Below, piece by piece: positions 16,071-25,500 of a stretch of 39,167 nt of DNA; within the stretch, counting starts at the first letter, position 1; the number at the start of each line of letters is the position of its first letter. The translations under genes were made by a program, and so were the position numbers. The DNA is from Bacteroidaceae bacterium (GTDB lineage: Bacteria; Bacteroidota; Bacteroidia; Bacteroidales; Bacteroidaceae). The notes under the pieces were generated by a model. That model was given only the letters and a program-made list of their open reading frames with translations. It was not told the DNA's origin and did not search any database. The stretch is from NCBI GenBank assembly GCA_017536695.1, contig JAFXGX010000031.1, positions 1 to 39,167 on the forward strand, in the 5' to 3' direction.

Positions 16071-17378
16071 ATGAAACAGGACATGATTGTTATTCTGGAC
16101 CTCGGCAGTCACGAGAACACCGTACTTGCAAGAGCCATCCGCGCCCTTGGCGTCTACAGCGAAATCTATCCGCATGACATCACTGTAGATGAACTCAAGG
16201 CACTCCCCAATGTAAAAGGTATCATCATCAACGGCGGTCCCAACAACGTCATCGACGGTGTTGCCATTGATGTAAACAAAGAGATATACTCGGCAGGGTT
16301 CCCCGTCATGGCGGCAGGTCACGACAAGGCACTCTGCGACATCAGGATTGCCCAGATAGGCAACGACGTAGAAGAGGTGAAGGAGGCTGTCAAGGAGTTC
16401 GTTCTTGACACATGTAAGGCCGAGAAGAACTGGAACATGACCAACTTCGTGAACGACCAGGTAGAGCTCATCCGCCGTCAGGTAGGCGACCGCAAGGTAC
16501 TGCTTGCCCTCTCAGGCGGTGTCGACAGTTCTGTTGTGGCTGCGCTTCTTTTGAAAGCCATAGGCAACAACCTTGTATGCGTTCACGTCAACCACGGTCT
16601 CATGCGTAAGGGCGAGAGCGAGGCTGTCATAGACGTATTCAGCAAGCAGCTATGCGCAAACCTTGTATATGTCGACGCTACTGACCGTTTCCTCGACAAG
16701 CTTGCCGGTGTTGCCGACCCTGAGCAGAAACGCAAGATTATCGGTGGAGAGTTCATCCGCGTATTCGAGGAGGAAGCACGCAAGCTTGACGGCATTGACT
16801 TCCTTGGCCAGGGTACCATCTACCCCGACATCGTGGAGAGCGGCACCAAGACAGCCAAGATGGTCAAGAGCCACCACAATGTAGGCGGTCTCCCCGAAGA
16901 CCTGCAGTTCGAGTTGGTAGAGCCCATCCGTCAGCTCTTCAAGGATGAGGTACGCGCATGTGGTCTTGAGCTCGGCTTGCCATATGACATGGTATACCGC
17001 CAGCCATTCCCAGGTCCCGGTTTGGGTGTACGTTGCCTCGGTGCCATCACACGCGACCGTCTTGAGGCATTGCGTGAGGCAGACGCCATCCTTCGCGAAG
17101 AGTTCAAGATTGCCGGCCTCGACAAGACCGTATGGCAGTACTTCACCGTAGTGCCCGACTTCAAGTCAGTAGGCGTACGCAACAATGCACGTTCATACGA
17201 CTGGCCAGTCATCATCCGCGCCGTCAACACCGTTGACGCCATGACAGCGACCATAGAGCAGATAGAGTGGCCCATATTGTTGAAGATTACCGACCGCATC
17301 CTGGCCGAAGTCCCCAACATCAACCGCGTCTGCTACGACATGTCGCCAAAGCCAAGCGCCACTATTGAGTGGGAGTAA
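16071..17378 (+). CDS. guaA: GMP synthase with intact ATP-pyrophosphatase and degenerate glutaminase domain
   Basis: A 435-residue protein; normal GuaA is about 505-525. It starts like a class I glutamine amidotransferase (VILDLGSHENTVLARAIRAL; IIINGGPNN at 51-59). Where the catalytic cysteine should be (normally VLGICYG) it reads VMAAGHDKALCD (79-90). About 75 residues, including the His-Pro-Glu part of the triad, are missing. The synthetase half is complete: PP-loop LALSGGVDSS (146-154), VNHGLMRKGE, SGTKTAKMVKSHHNVGGLP, QPFPGPGLGVRCLG and the C-terminal KPSATIEWE. It should amidate XMP using free ammonia or ammonia from a separate glutaminase subunit. The frame is clean, so this is a domain-level change, not a frameshift. 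Confidence 0.93.
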   Translation: MKQDMIVILDLGSHENTVLARAIRALGVYSEIYPHDITVDELKALPNVKGIIINGGPNNVIDGVAIDVNKEIYSAGFPVMAAGHDKALCDIRIAQIGNDVEEVKEAVKEFVLDTCKAEKNWNMTNFVNDQVELIRRQVGDRKVLLALSGGVDSSVVAALLLKAIGNNLVCVHVNHGLMRKGESEAVIDVFSKQLCANLVYVDATDRFLDKLAGVADPEQKRKIIGGEFIRVFEEEARKLDGIDFLGQGTIYPDIVESGTKTAKMVKSHHNVGGLPEDLQFELVEPIRQLFKDEVRACGLELGLPYDMVYRQPFPGPGLGVRCLGAITRDRLEALREADAILREEFKIAGLDKTVWQYFTVVPDFKSVGVRNNARSYDWPVIIRAVNTVDAMTATIEQIEWPILLKITDRILAEVPNINRVCYDMSPKPSATIEWE

Positions 17379-17384
17379 TAAAAG

Positions 17385-17410
17385 AAGAGAGCTTCGGCTC
17401 TCTTTTTTTA
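17385..17410 (+). terminator. Terminator of guaA with UUCG tetraloop
   Basis: AAGAGAGC-TTCG-GCTCTCTT (17385-17404) followed by a T-run. It begins 7 nt after the guaA stop. Confidence 0.9.
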
Positions 17411-18050
17411 TTACTCCTTCCGAAGCAATTACAAAGCAATGGTCACGCGTAGCATAGCCAAAGGTTATGCCGCGTGGGTTGCGGTCGCGAAGCGATTGTA
17501 ATTGATTCAATGGGATGGCCCCGAAGGGGACAACTATTTTACTACAAGAACTGCCTATATAGAACATAGGAACAATAGTCGCACGCAGCGTGGATAAAAG
17601 TCACGCCACGCGGGGTGCGATTGCCGAAAACACCTGCCAACGAGTTAAAACCAAACTTGTTTGAGTTTTTACAACGAGTGCAGCAGTGTTTCAACAAAGT
17701 TAAAGGCAACAAAAGGTTGGTCAATGGGATGGCCCTGAAGGGGACAAAGACTATATTCCACAAAAGATGGAACCTCAAGGTTCCATCTTTTTATTACTCC
17801 TTCCGAAGCAATTACAAAGCAATGGTCACGCGTAGCATAGCCAAAGGTTATGCCGTGCGGGATACGGTTGCCACGGGCAACAATAAGTTGGTTCAATTAT
17901 CGCGAAGCGATGATAGAGGCCATTGTTTAGCAATAGTCACGCGAAGTGTCGCAAAGTGACACCGCGTGGGTTGCGATTGTCAAAGACAAAAACAATGGAC
18001 TCAATGGGATGGCCCCAAAGGGGACAAATCCTTACTATAAGAACTACCTT
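17406..18050 (+). repeat. Array of about four diverged repeats in a gene-free zone
   Basis: Four related segments lie roughly at 17406-17555, 17570-17750, 17789-17900 and 17915-18050. A near-exact block of about 67 nt at 17406 recurs at 17789 (offset 383), including CTTCCGAAGCAATTACAAAG and CGTAGCATAGCCAAAGG. A second shared block TCAATGGGATGGCCC-GAAGGGGACAA occurs near 17508, 17722 and 18001. The first and third copies both start directly at the T-run of a hairpin terminator. A reverse copy is at 4352-4387. I see no credible gene in 17411-18381. Confidence 0.75.
17762..17791 (+). terminator. Orphan terminator inside the repeat array
   Basis: AAAAGATGGAACC and GGTTCCATCTTTT pair perfectly over 13 bp around TCAA, with further T after. 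No gene lies within 380 nt upstream, so it is either a relic of a lost gene or a travelling part of the repeat. Confidence 0.7.
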
Positions 18051-18074
18051 AAAATCACACGCAACGCTTCAGTT

Positions 18075-18118
18075 CTCCCTCTTTGATAAGAGGGAGAACC
18101 CGAAGGGGGAGGGAGTTC
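18075..18118 (+). repeat. GAGGGAG-type palindromic element
   Basis: CTCCCTCTT-tgat-AAGAGGGAG with flanking GAACCCGAAGGGGGAGGGAG. Related elements occur at 20046-20175, 35304-35345 and 35641-35682. Confidence 0.5.
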
Positions 18119-18159
18119 TTACGTGGTTACTCTGTACGCAACACAGCAAAATTTTGTTT

Positions 18160-18250
18160 TCACGAACCCACTACCGCTCGGCAAAGCAAGTAAACTTTCT
18201 TTGCGCTCGCTTAATCGTGGCTTTCCAATGTTAGTGTTAGCACAGTTCAA
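18160..18250 (+). repeat. Interspersed repeat, GCAAGTAAACTTTCTTTG family
   Basis: Matches 20203-20275 over about 75 nt (AATAAACTTTCTTTGC there, AGTAAACTTTCTTTGC here, both followed by CTCG-TTAATCG and GTGTTAGCAC), and 2998-3080 over its first half. Its reverse complement resembles 841-920. Confidence 0.6.
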
Positions 18251-18278
18251 AGAGTGAAAAGAGAGTTTTCATTATAAA

Positions 18279-18312
18279 AGTTATTGCTCCCGGCTTCGCC
18301 AGGAGCAATAAC
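18279..18312 (+). terminator. Hairpin upstream of the CoiA-SLOG gene
   Basis: AGTTATTGCTCC (18279-18290) pairs with GGAGCAATAACT (18301-18312). No T-run follows on the plus strand; on the minus strand the hairpin is followed by TTTTATAATG. It insulates the gene at 18382 from the repeat zone. Confidence 0.55.
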
Positions 18313-18329
18313 TGTATTTATGAATATCA

Positions 18330-18361
18330 CTTGATTAAATGAATATAAATAAATATTTTTG
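18330..18361 (+). promoter_or_regulatory. Promoter of the CoiA-SLOG gene
   Basis: CTTG at 18330-18333 and TATTTTTG at 18354-18361 are 20 nt apart. The predicted transcription start is about 14 nt before the ATG at 18382, so the gene has its own promoter and a very short leader. Confidence 0.6.
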
Positions 18362-18381
18362 TACTACATAAATTAAGTTCA

Positions 18382-19791
18382 ATGGGCGGCGATATAAAAT
18401 ACAAATATGCTTTTGATGAAAAAGGTAATATTGTTTCAATAGAAGACCTTACAAAAGAAACAAGCAAACAGCAAACATTCAAGTGCATTGTTTGTGGCAG
18501 CGAATTACGTCCAAGAGCTATTGGCAGTAAACAAAGAAGAGCGCATTTCTATCATAAGGGAGTTGTTTTGTGCAATGGAGAAACTTATTTACACAAACTT
18601 TGCAAATTGTATATAAAACAACATTTTGACAATTCGGATAGTTTTAATATCTCTTACAAGGTATCTAAAAATTGCAGTGAACGCAATTGCAACCTTAGGA
18701 ACTGTAACTGCCATAAGGAAGACGAAATAAACCAAATTGATTTAAAAGAATTCTACGATACTTGCATAATAGAAACAAACATTAAAGGATTTGTTGCAGA
18801 TTTACTACTTACAAATTCCAAAGACACAAGTATTCCACCTATCCTAATTGAGATATGTGTTGCCCATCCTTGTGAAGATATAAAAAAGGAATCAGGATTA
18901 AAAATCATAGAAATATCCATAAAATCAGAAAAAGATATAGAAAACCTATTTTCAGATGGAACATTGTCAGAGAACTTAAACAAATGGATTGGGAATAGAA
19001 TTGAATTCATTTCTTTTAAACGCAACATAGAAGAAAAATTAATTTCTCCTATATCAAGATTTATATACCTACCAACAATCAGAACTAATCCTTTTTTCTG
19101 CGACTTCAAATGCGATATTGCAAACTACAAACTAATTGCAAATTCAGTTATTGAACTTAATATTATTAACTCAAAACATCAACATGAAAACAACAACTAC
19201 ACTATTGCATGCAATTGGCTAGCCAAACATATTGAATTTAAAAGATGTAATATTTGCAAATTTTATTATAAAACAACAAACAACGAAGAAGTTTCTTGTA
19301 GATTAAGTACCAAATACGACAAACCAATATTTCCTATGCTGGAATATGCCGAAAAGTGCAGTTGGTATCAAAAAAACACATTTAGTTTCAATGAAGATGA
19401 ATATAAAATATTAGAAATAAAAGAGAATAACTTCAATAAAAAAGATGCCTACTATGTTATGATAGCAGGAAGTAATAATTTTGACAACTATACTTTTTTT
19501 GAAGAAAAATGCAACCATTTACTTTCAGAAAAAATCAAAACACATAATGTAGTTATACTTGTTCAGAGTTCAAACGAAATAATCAATCTCGTTAAACAAT
19601 TCTCTTATAAACACAACCTACTTGTCATTCCCTTTAACACCATATGGGGGAAATATGGACCTATAGGAACAGAGATGTACAAAAAAACAGATGCTCTCGT
19701 TGCATTTTGGGATGGCAAAAGCGAATTCACAAAATCACTTATAGAAGAAGCTAAATACTATGGATTAAATGTTGAGGTATATCTTATTTAA
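18382..19791 (+). CDS. CoiA-like nuclease fused to a SLOG/DUF2493 domain
   Basis: A 469-residue AT-rich single gene. Residues 1-80 form a CoiA-type zinc ribbon: C35xxC38, then RRAHFYHKG and a CNGETYLHKLCKLY helix. Residues about 98-190 hold a cysteine cluster (CSERNCNLRNCNCH) and a nuclease-like core with Asp140 (GFVADLLLTN) and Glu157 (ILIEICVAH), as in CoiA and PD-(D/E)XK enzymes. A four-cysteine patch (CNWLAKH, CNICKF, CRLST, CSWYQK) lies in the middle. Residues 356-469 match DUF2493/YspA-like SLOG domains: YYVMIAGSNNFDNY, VIPFNTIWGKYGPIGTEMYK and DALVAFWDGKSEFTKSLIEEA; the usual GGARGAD loop is replaced by VQSSNEI. No competence genes adjoin. Function unknown; an anti-phage role is inference. 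Confidence 0.7.
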   Translation: MGGDIKYKYAFDEKGNIVSIEDLTKETSKQQTFKCIVCGSELRPRAIGSKQRRAHFYHKGVVLCNGETYLHKLCKLYIKQHFDNSDSFNISYKVSKNCSERNCNLRNCNCHKEDEINQIDLKEFYDTCIIETNIKGFVADLLLTNSKDTSIPPILIEICVAHPCEDIKKESGLKIIEISIKSEKDIENLFSDGTLSENLNKWIGNRIEFISFKRNIEEKLISPISRFIYLPTIRTNPFFCDFKCDIANYKLIANSVIELNIINSKHQHENNNYTIACNWLAKHIEFKRCNICKFYYKTTNNEEVSCRLSTKYDKPIFPMLEYAEKCSWYQKNTFSFNEDEYKILEIKENNFNKKDAYYVMIAGSNNFDNYTFFEEKCNHLLSEKIKTHNVVILVQSSNEIINLVKQFSYKHNLLVIPFNTIWGKYGPIGTEMYKKTDALVAFWDGKSEFTKSLIEEAKYYGLNVEVYLI

Positions 19792-19952
19792 AATACGAAG
19801 AAACACGATGAACAGATTTTAGTTTTCAATAGAATTGCATCTTTTCGACACCAGTTCTTGACACCAGTTGCCGTTTCAAAAGGCAAAATTTTGTGTTAAA
19901 GTATTGATGATAAAGTTAAAATATTTAACCCCAATTTAACTGTTCTAGTCGA

Positions 19953-20012
19953 GTAGTCGTAATGAAAAATAAGTTCGGAATTAATTCCGAACTTATTTTT
20001 CATTACGACTAC
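19953..20012. terminator. 60-bp perfect palindrome downstream of the CoiA-SLOG gene
   Basis: The 30-nt half GTAGTCGTAATGAAAAATAA then GTTCGGAATT is followed immediately by its exact reverse complement, with no spacer. As RNA it folds to a stem of up to 28 bp with loop AATT. It lies 161 nt after the stop at 19791 and is the strongest terminator candidate there, though no T-run follows. Confidence 0.6.
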
Positions 20013-20039
20013 CGAGGGTTTCAATGAGTAATAGTAGCA

Positions 20040-20280
20040 CGTAGCACCAAACTCCCTCCCCCTTCGGGTACTCCCTCTATAAACAGAGGGAGAGTTGTTG
20101 TGCCGTGCGGGTACTACAGCTCCTCCGCTTTTTAAAGAGGAGGTGTCACGTAGTGACGGAGGAGTTCAAAATAGAGGGAGAGTTATAGTGCCGCATGGGT
20201 GGCGCTTGCGAAGCAAATAAACTTTCTTTGCACTCGTTTAATCGCTGCTTTCGTGCGTCAGTGTTAGCACTCTTCAATAA
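20040..20280 (+). repeat. Cluster of interspersed repeats before the exported-protein operon
   Basis: Contains ACTCCCTCCCCCTTCGGGTA, a GAGGAGG/CCTCCTC palindrome around 20110-20165 with GTCACGTAGTGAC at its centre, and a GCAAATAAACTTTCTTTGC element at 20210 matching 18180. With the palindrome at 19953 these fill 19792-20330; no gene is seen in it. Confidence 0.5.
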
Positions 20281-20330
20281 AAACAAAAACCACCGCTCAC
20301 AGCCAAACGTAAATTAAAGCCATTGAATTG

Positions 20331-20362
20331 TTTCATCAATTACGGAAATTGCTCTATATTCG
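20331..20362 (+). promoter_or_regulatory. Promoter of the exported-protein operon
   Basis: TTTC at 20331-20334 and TATATTCG at 20355-20362, 20 nt apart, a near match to TTTG-TAnnTTTG. It places transcription start near 20369, which rules out a start codon upstream of it and supports the ATG at 20389. Confidence 0.5.
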
Positions 20363-20388
20363 CATTGCAACACAAAAGAAACATCAGA

Positions 20389-21582
20389 ATGAGACTCCTT
20401 ATTACTTTAACGGCAATGCTCATTGCATTGGCTGCTCCAGCGCAGAAGCAGCGCTTCATGTATGACGGAGAGAAGAAAATATACTACACATCGGTTGCCG
20501 ATGCCGAGAACAAACTGATAGACCACATAAAGAAGAACAAGGGTTACAGAAGTTTCCCCGAGAGGTTCTTTGCATACCTGATAAGCAACGATGAGCGTTG
20601 CTTCACATACGACTTCAGCAAGTTGCAAAAGGCTGCGGAGAGTGCAACAGCAAGACCTTTCAAGGTAAGTACATCCAAAGACGGCATGTTGCGTCTCTAT
20701 TCATGGGACATTAACGGCGGTACCATGTCGAGTTTCTCGGGAATTACATCGTACAAGGATGGAGGCAAGGTATACACGCACACTTTTATCTCAGGAGAGA
20801 TTGACATGGACGATTATATGAAGGAACCCGACGCTTCGAGCAAGACAGGTGCAATAGCATGTGGGGCTCACGACATTAAAAACATGAAACTCGACAGTGG
20901 GCAGACTGTATATGTGGTATCTGCGTACTCATCGGGTTCTGGGACATTATATTGCTCAACACTTGAAGCATACACAATAGAAAGCGGTGAACTTAAGACG
21001 TATGACCTATTTACATATGGTCCAAAAAAGAGTCACTGGATATCATATGACTGTAACCCGTGTGGCGTATATATAGGTGACATTGAATTTAACGGCGGTG
21101 ACCTTTATATACCCGAGACACGTGAGGGATACAACCCGTATGGCGGGGACCAGGAGACCGGGCGCCGCCTCTATTTTCAGTTTGACGGCAGCACATTCAA
21201 CTATGTAGGGATTGATTACCCCGAAGGACTCAACAAGAGCCTGTGCAACTTCGGGCACAATATGATTATCATTGAACAGGCACCATGGATAATACGCATA
21301 GACATAATGCCCGACGGCAAGGCAAGATATTCCTCTTGGAAAAACAAAAGCAGCAGGGAGACTCCCGACATGGTTGTGAGGAACGGCGCCCACACCTCAG
21401 AACCGGACCCCGAAGACAGGGAGCAAAGCACCGAAAAATACACATTCAGCAATGGAGAATACACCTATGAAGTCTCATGGACACAGAACTACTTTTTCAA
21501 CCCCATAAACCCACAAGACTGGAAACTTGTGGTCAAGAGAAAGGGGAAGGTGCTGATGACACTGAAGGAAAAGAAAAAGTAA
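20389..21582 (+). CDS. Exported protein of unknown function
   Basis: A 397-residue protein starting MRLLITLTAMLIALAAPAQK, a clear signal peptide with cleavage probably after AAPAQ. The mature part is rich in Tyr, Gly and Ser, predicted mainly beta (VYVVSAYSSGSGTLYCSTLE; GVYIGDIEFNGGDLYIPETR), consistent with a periplasmic or surface beta protein. No lipobox, no membrane helix beyond the signal, no catalytic motif I recognise. The start is fixed by the signal peptide and by the promoter at 20331-20362; an in-frame extension to 20323 would begin upstream of the promoter. A DUF4421-like gene follows after 17 nt in the same operon. Confidence 0.75.
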   Translation: MRLLITLTAMLIALAAPAQKQRFMYDGEKKIYYTSVADAENKLIDHIKKNKGYRSFPERFFAYLISNDERCFTYDFSKLQKAAESATARPFKVSTSKDGMLRLYSWDINGGTMSSFSGITSYKDGGKVYTHTFISGEIDMDDYMKEPDASSKTGAIACGAHDIKNMKLDSGQTVYVVSAYSSGSGTLYCSTLEAYTIESGELKTYDLFTYGPKKSHWISYDCNPCGVYIGDIEFNGGDLYIPETREGYNPYGGDQETGRRLYFQFDGSTFNYVGIDYPEGLNKSLCNFGHNMIIIEQAPWIIRIDIMPDGKARYSSWKNKSSRETPDMVVRNGAHTSEPDPEDREQSTEKYTFSNGEYTYEVSWTQNYFFNPINPQDWKLVVKRKGKVLMTLKEKKK

Positions 21583-21599
21583 AATACAGCAGCGCGTGC

Positions 21600-22588
21600 A
21601 TGAAAAAGATTCTGTTCATACTCTTTGTATTCGCTATTACCGACTGTTTGCCCCTGCAGGCGCAAACAGGTTTCTTTGGCAACATATGGGAATGGTTCAC
21701 AAGAGAAAAAAGTGACACACTGTATGTAACCCGTTCGGCACATCCCTTCAGCATTAAGGCAAGGACAACGACAATCATCAACACCAGCGACCTTGAATGG
21801 CAGAAACACGACAGCAGCCTTTCCTTGTTGGCACAGCCCACATTCAAGGCCGGTTTCCACATCAGTTACAGGGGGATTGGTTTGGGTTCCAAAAGGACGT
21901 GGGTAATCTTTTCAGCAAGAAGGGCGATAAGAACATGGAATTGTCGGCCAGTGCCTATGGAAGAGTGTTGGGCGGTGACTTCTCATACAGTACGTCGAGC
22001 CATTACAGCATAAACAAGTTGAATGGTGTAATATGCGACAAGGATATTGAAGGCGTGAAGAGCCGCAGAATGTATGCCAATGCTTATTATGTATTCAACA
22101 ACCGCAAGTTCTCCTACCCCGCAGCACTGACACAGAGTTACCGGCAGAAAAGGAATTGCGGAAGCGTCATTGCAGGGTTATCATTCATCCATAACACGCT
22201 TGAACTGGAACCCGACGCCATGTCGGCAGCCACAGAAGGCAAGATTCCTGTTTCACACATCATCAAACACTCGGTATACAATAGTTTGAGTATAAATTGC
22301 GGTTACGGTTACAATTGGGTAATAGACAGGCAATGGATGTTGCATGGCACGGCATTGCCTTCGTTATCATTCATCAACAAGTTGGAATACAAACTGGGAT
22401 ATGACACCGTATCCAAGAGAAACAACTTGGATATAGGTTGCATAGTACGTTTTGGCGCATTGTGGAATTACGAGCGCTACTATGCCGGTTTCACAGCCCT
22501 GATGTACGTGTACGGTACCGGATACAACAACATGTCCATGACCGACATGTATGCCAAGATACAGATGTCGGTGGGGGTAAGGTTTTAG
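21600..22588 (+). pseudogene. DUF4421-type outer-membrane protein gene with a frameshift
   Basis: The ATG at 21600 gives a signal peptide MKKILFILFVFAITDCLPLQ and a frame that leaves the family sequence after ISYRGIGLG. The family sequence resumes in the -1 frame (FQKDVGNLFSKKGDKNMELS through to the C-terminal MSVGVRF). Adding one T after 21888 (GGTTCC to GGTTTCC) restores one frame of about 330 codons. The restored protein has the DUF4421 signature ANAYYVFNNRKFSYPAALTQ then SYRQKRNCGSVIAGLSF and ends in an aromatic residue like outer-membrane barrels. The second part is well preserved, so the shift is recent, phase-variable or a sequencing error. No canonical -1 slippery heptamer is at the site. 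Confidence 0.75.
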
Positions 22589-22596
22589 CAGACACG

Positions 22597-25500
22597 CTAC
22601 TCCTTCAGGAACCTTACACTGTGCTTGCGGCCGCCCCACTCCCAACTTATGATATATGTGCCGCCGGGCAAATGAGACAAAGACTGTTCGGTAGTTGCCT
22701 TGAAGGTGTATAGCAGGTAACCGCCTGTGGTATATATGCGCACGTCCACCGTAGCCATTGCCTGTATGTCGGGTGAGACAAAACCAACGGTTTGCCGTTC
22801 CTTGTTATAACGCACGGCATAGTCTATATCCCGTTCATAACCAATGGGGTCTACAGCGGTTACCCCGGTTACCTCAACGAGTGACCATGCAGCATTGCTG
22901 TCGTCTGTTACAGCCGGCAGTACCCGGTTGCCGGCGTCAACCTCAACTCCAACAACTCCTGCAATGCTTGTGAGTGTAAAGAGTGTGTCAGCGACCTGGG
23001 TGGCAACAAAGCAACCGTTATCGCCATGCGGTGTATCATCGAAAACAAACATGGGCACTGTCTCATCAGAAACACTCAGATACGCCCCACCGCTGTAGAT
23101 ATTATAACAGTTCGGTTTTCCTTCAACAGACTGCAGCACAAAATGCTGGGCAGGATTGCCGGGTTCGGGAACCTCAACGGTAAGTCCAAAAGCGGTCGAC
23201 AGGTTCACTCCACCCGCGCTGCGCAAATTATACGTCTTTGTACAATCAACGGGGTTCAACAGTGCAAAAGCCGCCATTGCTTTACCGAGCAAAGCAATGG
23301 CATTGTCATATTCAACAACTGTTTCATACACTACTCCACGAAGCGAGGCCACAGTTTTCTCCAGCGCATTGACATTTGCGGTTGAATGCTGCAACGGCCT
23401 GTCACCCACCCACGACTGCGGCAAGGCAGCAAGCATATCCCCGGCCTCCTTCACCAATGCGACAAGTTCGGCAGCCTTCGTTTGCAGTTGGTTATCCTCA
23501 CCTACCTGTCGCGCCTCGAGCAACCACTCGCCAAAAGCATTGCTGCCCAATTGCGTCTCGTGCTTGTTGCCATAGACCTTTGAACCCTCATCGGTATATG
23601 TAGTAGCGAATACTCCGTTTACAGCATTTATGCGGTAATGGTCGTCCATTGGAAGTATGGTAAAAGCGGCATTGTTTTCATTGTATATCTCCTGGTACCC
23701 GTACATGTGCCACTGGTTCATTGTACCCAATGATACATATAGTCCATTGCACGATTTTATGCGGTATTTCCCATCTTCGCTTGAAGGTTCAAAGATAAAA
23801 TGCTGGGAGTTGTTTTCTGGTTCATATGTTCCAATACACACATTTTCTGTCGTGACATTGAGCACAAAACCGCTGTCGCGGTGCCTGAGCACATATTGCT
23901 GCATGGGCGAAGGTACATTAAGCACGCGTGCACTCTCCAAGGCATTCGCCAGGTTCACATTCCGCAGGACATAATCGTCCTTGACTGTGGATTCAAAACT
24001 GCGGGCGTCGGCAACGGCCCGGCGCAAAGTGTCTACCTTGCCGCTATTGTAAAGGAAAGGTGCCTCACCCACATTCCATGCAGTGAGTGAAGCCAAGAAG
24101 GTCTCGGCCTCGCACACGGTTGCCATAAGCATGTCCTTAACATCATCGGGAACGGCACCGGGTACCGATTCTTCGGGGACAACACGCCATTGACAGTTGT
24201 TACTCACAGAATTCATGTCGTCGTTGGTGTATGCTATCACTGGATTGCCGTTCTCATTTGTACCCATGGAGTTATTTACGACAAAGTTTGTGTATGCATT
24301 TATCATGTTGTAGTTTCCGTTTTCGTTCACAGTAAAGAGTTGCCACAATTGCCTTGTATCCTTGACATCTATAGCAGCAAGGTTCAATTGTGTGGCAGCA
24401 ACCCCCACATCAGAAGGGTCATTTAACGCCATTCCTGTACCTTTGTTAATGAAACGGCAGTATACTCCTTCTTTCTCAACTTTCCACAGTTGAGTGTTAC
24501 AATCGGGTTTTGGTGTGTTTACGACTATTCCCTTCCCGTCATCACTCACGTCGAGCACCATGTTATTCCCTTTGTTATATATGCGGTAATAGAACGAAGC
24601 ATCCGGTTCAAACGGCAATAACTCACCCGGAACCTCCCCACCACCTCCAATATTGACGCTATCACCATTGACACGTGCAGCAAAAAGTGATGTCAGGAAC
24701 TCGGCATGATCGGTAATAAACTCCTTCAACTGTGTAATGTAGTCGGTATAGGTTGTGTAAAGGAACACTTCGTCATAGACCCTTGAACTGATAGAGTAAC
24801 GCGAGTAGTTCAATTGTTGAGACTCATCGATGTGCGCAGCCATGCTGTCTATGTAATTCAGGAGATAAGCCTCAAGACCATCGGCAACATTTCTTGTCCA
24901 TGCGTCGTTAACAGCCTGGTTGAACCATGGGTCGGTTACCAGTCTCCGTACCCAAACTTTTGCAAGGTCCTCGCCCAACGCTTCATCGGCCATGCTGCTA
25001 TAGGTCATGTCGCCCACACGTATGCAGTTGTTGTAGGCAATGTCATAGTCCCACAATGGACCAAAGTATATTTTGGGGTCATCCTGCTCCTTGTAAATGT
25101 ATGTGCTCCAGAAGCCGTCGGGATTCGCGCTCAATTCCGTTGCAATGTACCACGCCACCAGAGTAGCCGAATCGGTCATTGCTCGGTAACCTGTTTCGGG
25201 GTCAGTGAAATCGCTGCTGAAGAGAGCACGCTCATAACTATCGACATATTCGCTTATGTAATCCTTCTGGGCTTGGTTAATGACATCTTCATCGGGAGAT
25301 TTCACTGTAACAAGCAGCCCTTTGCCTGTTGTAAAGTACACCGGTTCCGAACCGGCAAAGCCATCAATCTCAAGCAGATAACCGCCGGTGATGTTATCAT
25401 ATTCGTCGGCCAGGTAATCCTGTTCAAAAATCTCCACACGCTTATTATCGACATTCACCTGGTCGGACACCTGATAGTTGCCCACATATGTACCGTTGAT

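Noticed and set aside
21885-21895. Programmed -1 ribosomal frameshift in the DUF4421 gene
   Set aside because: The site reads GGT TTG GGT TCC AAA AGG in the incoming frame; there is no X XXY YYZ heptamer. A lost T explains the shift more simply.
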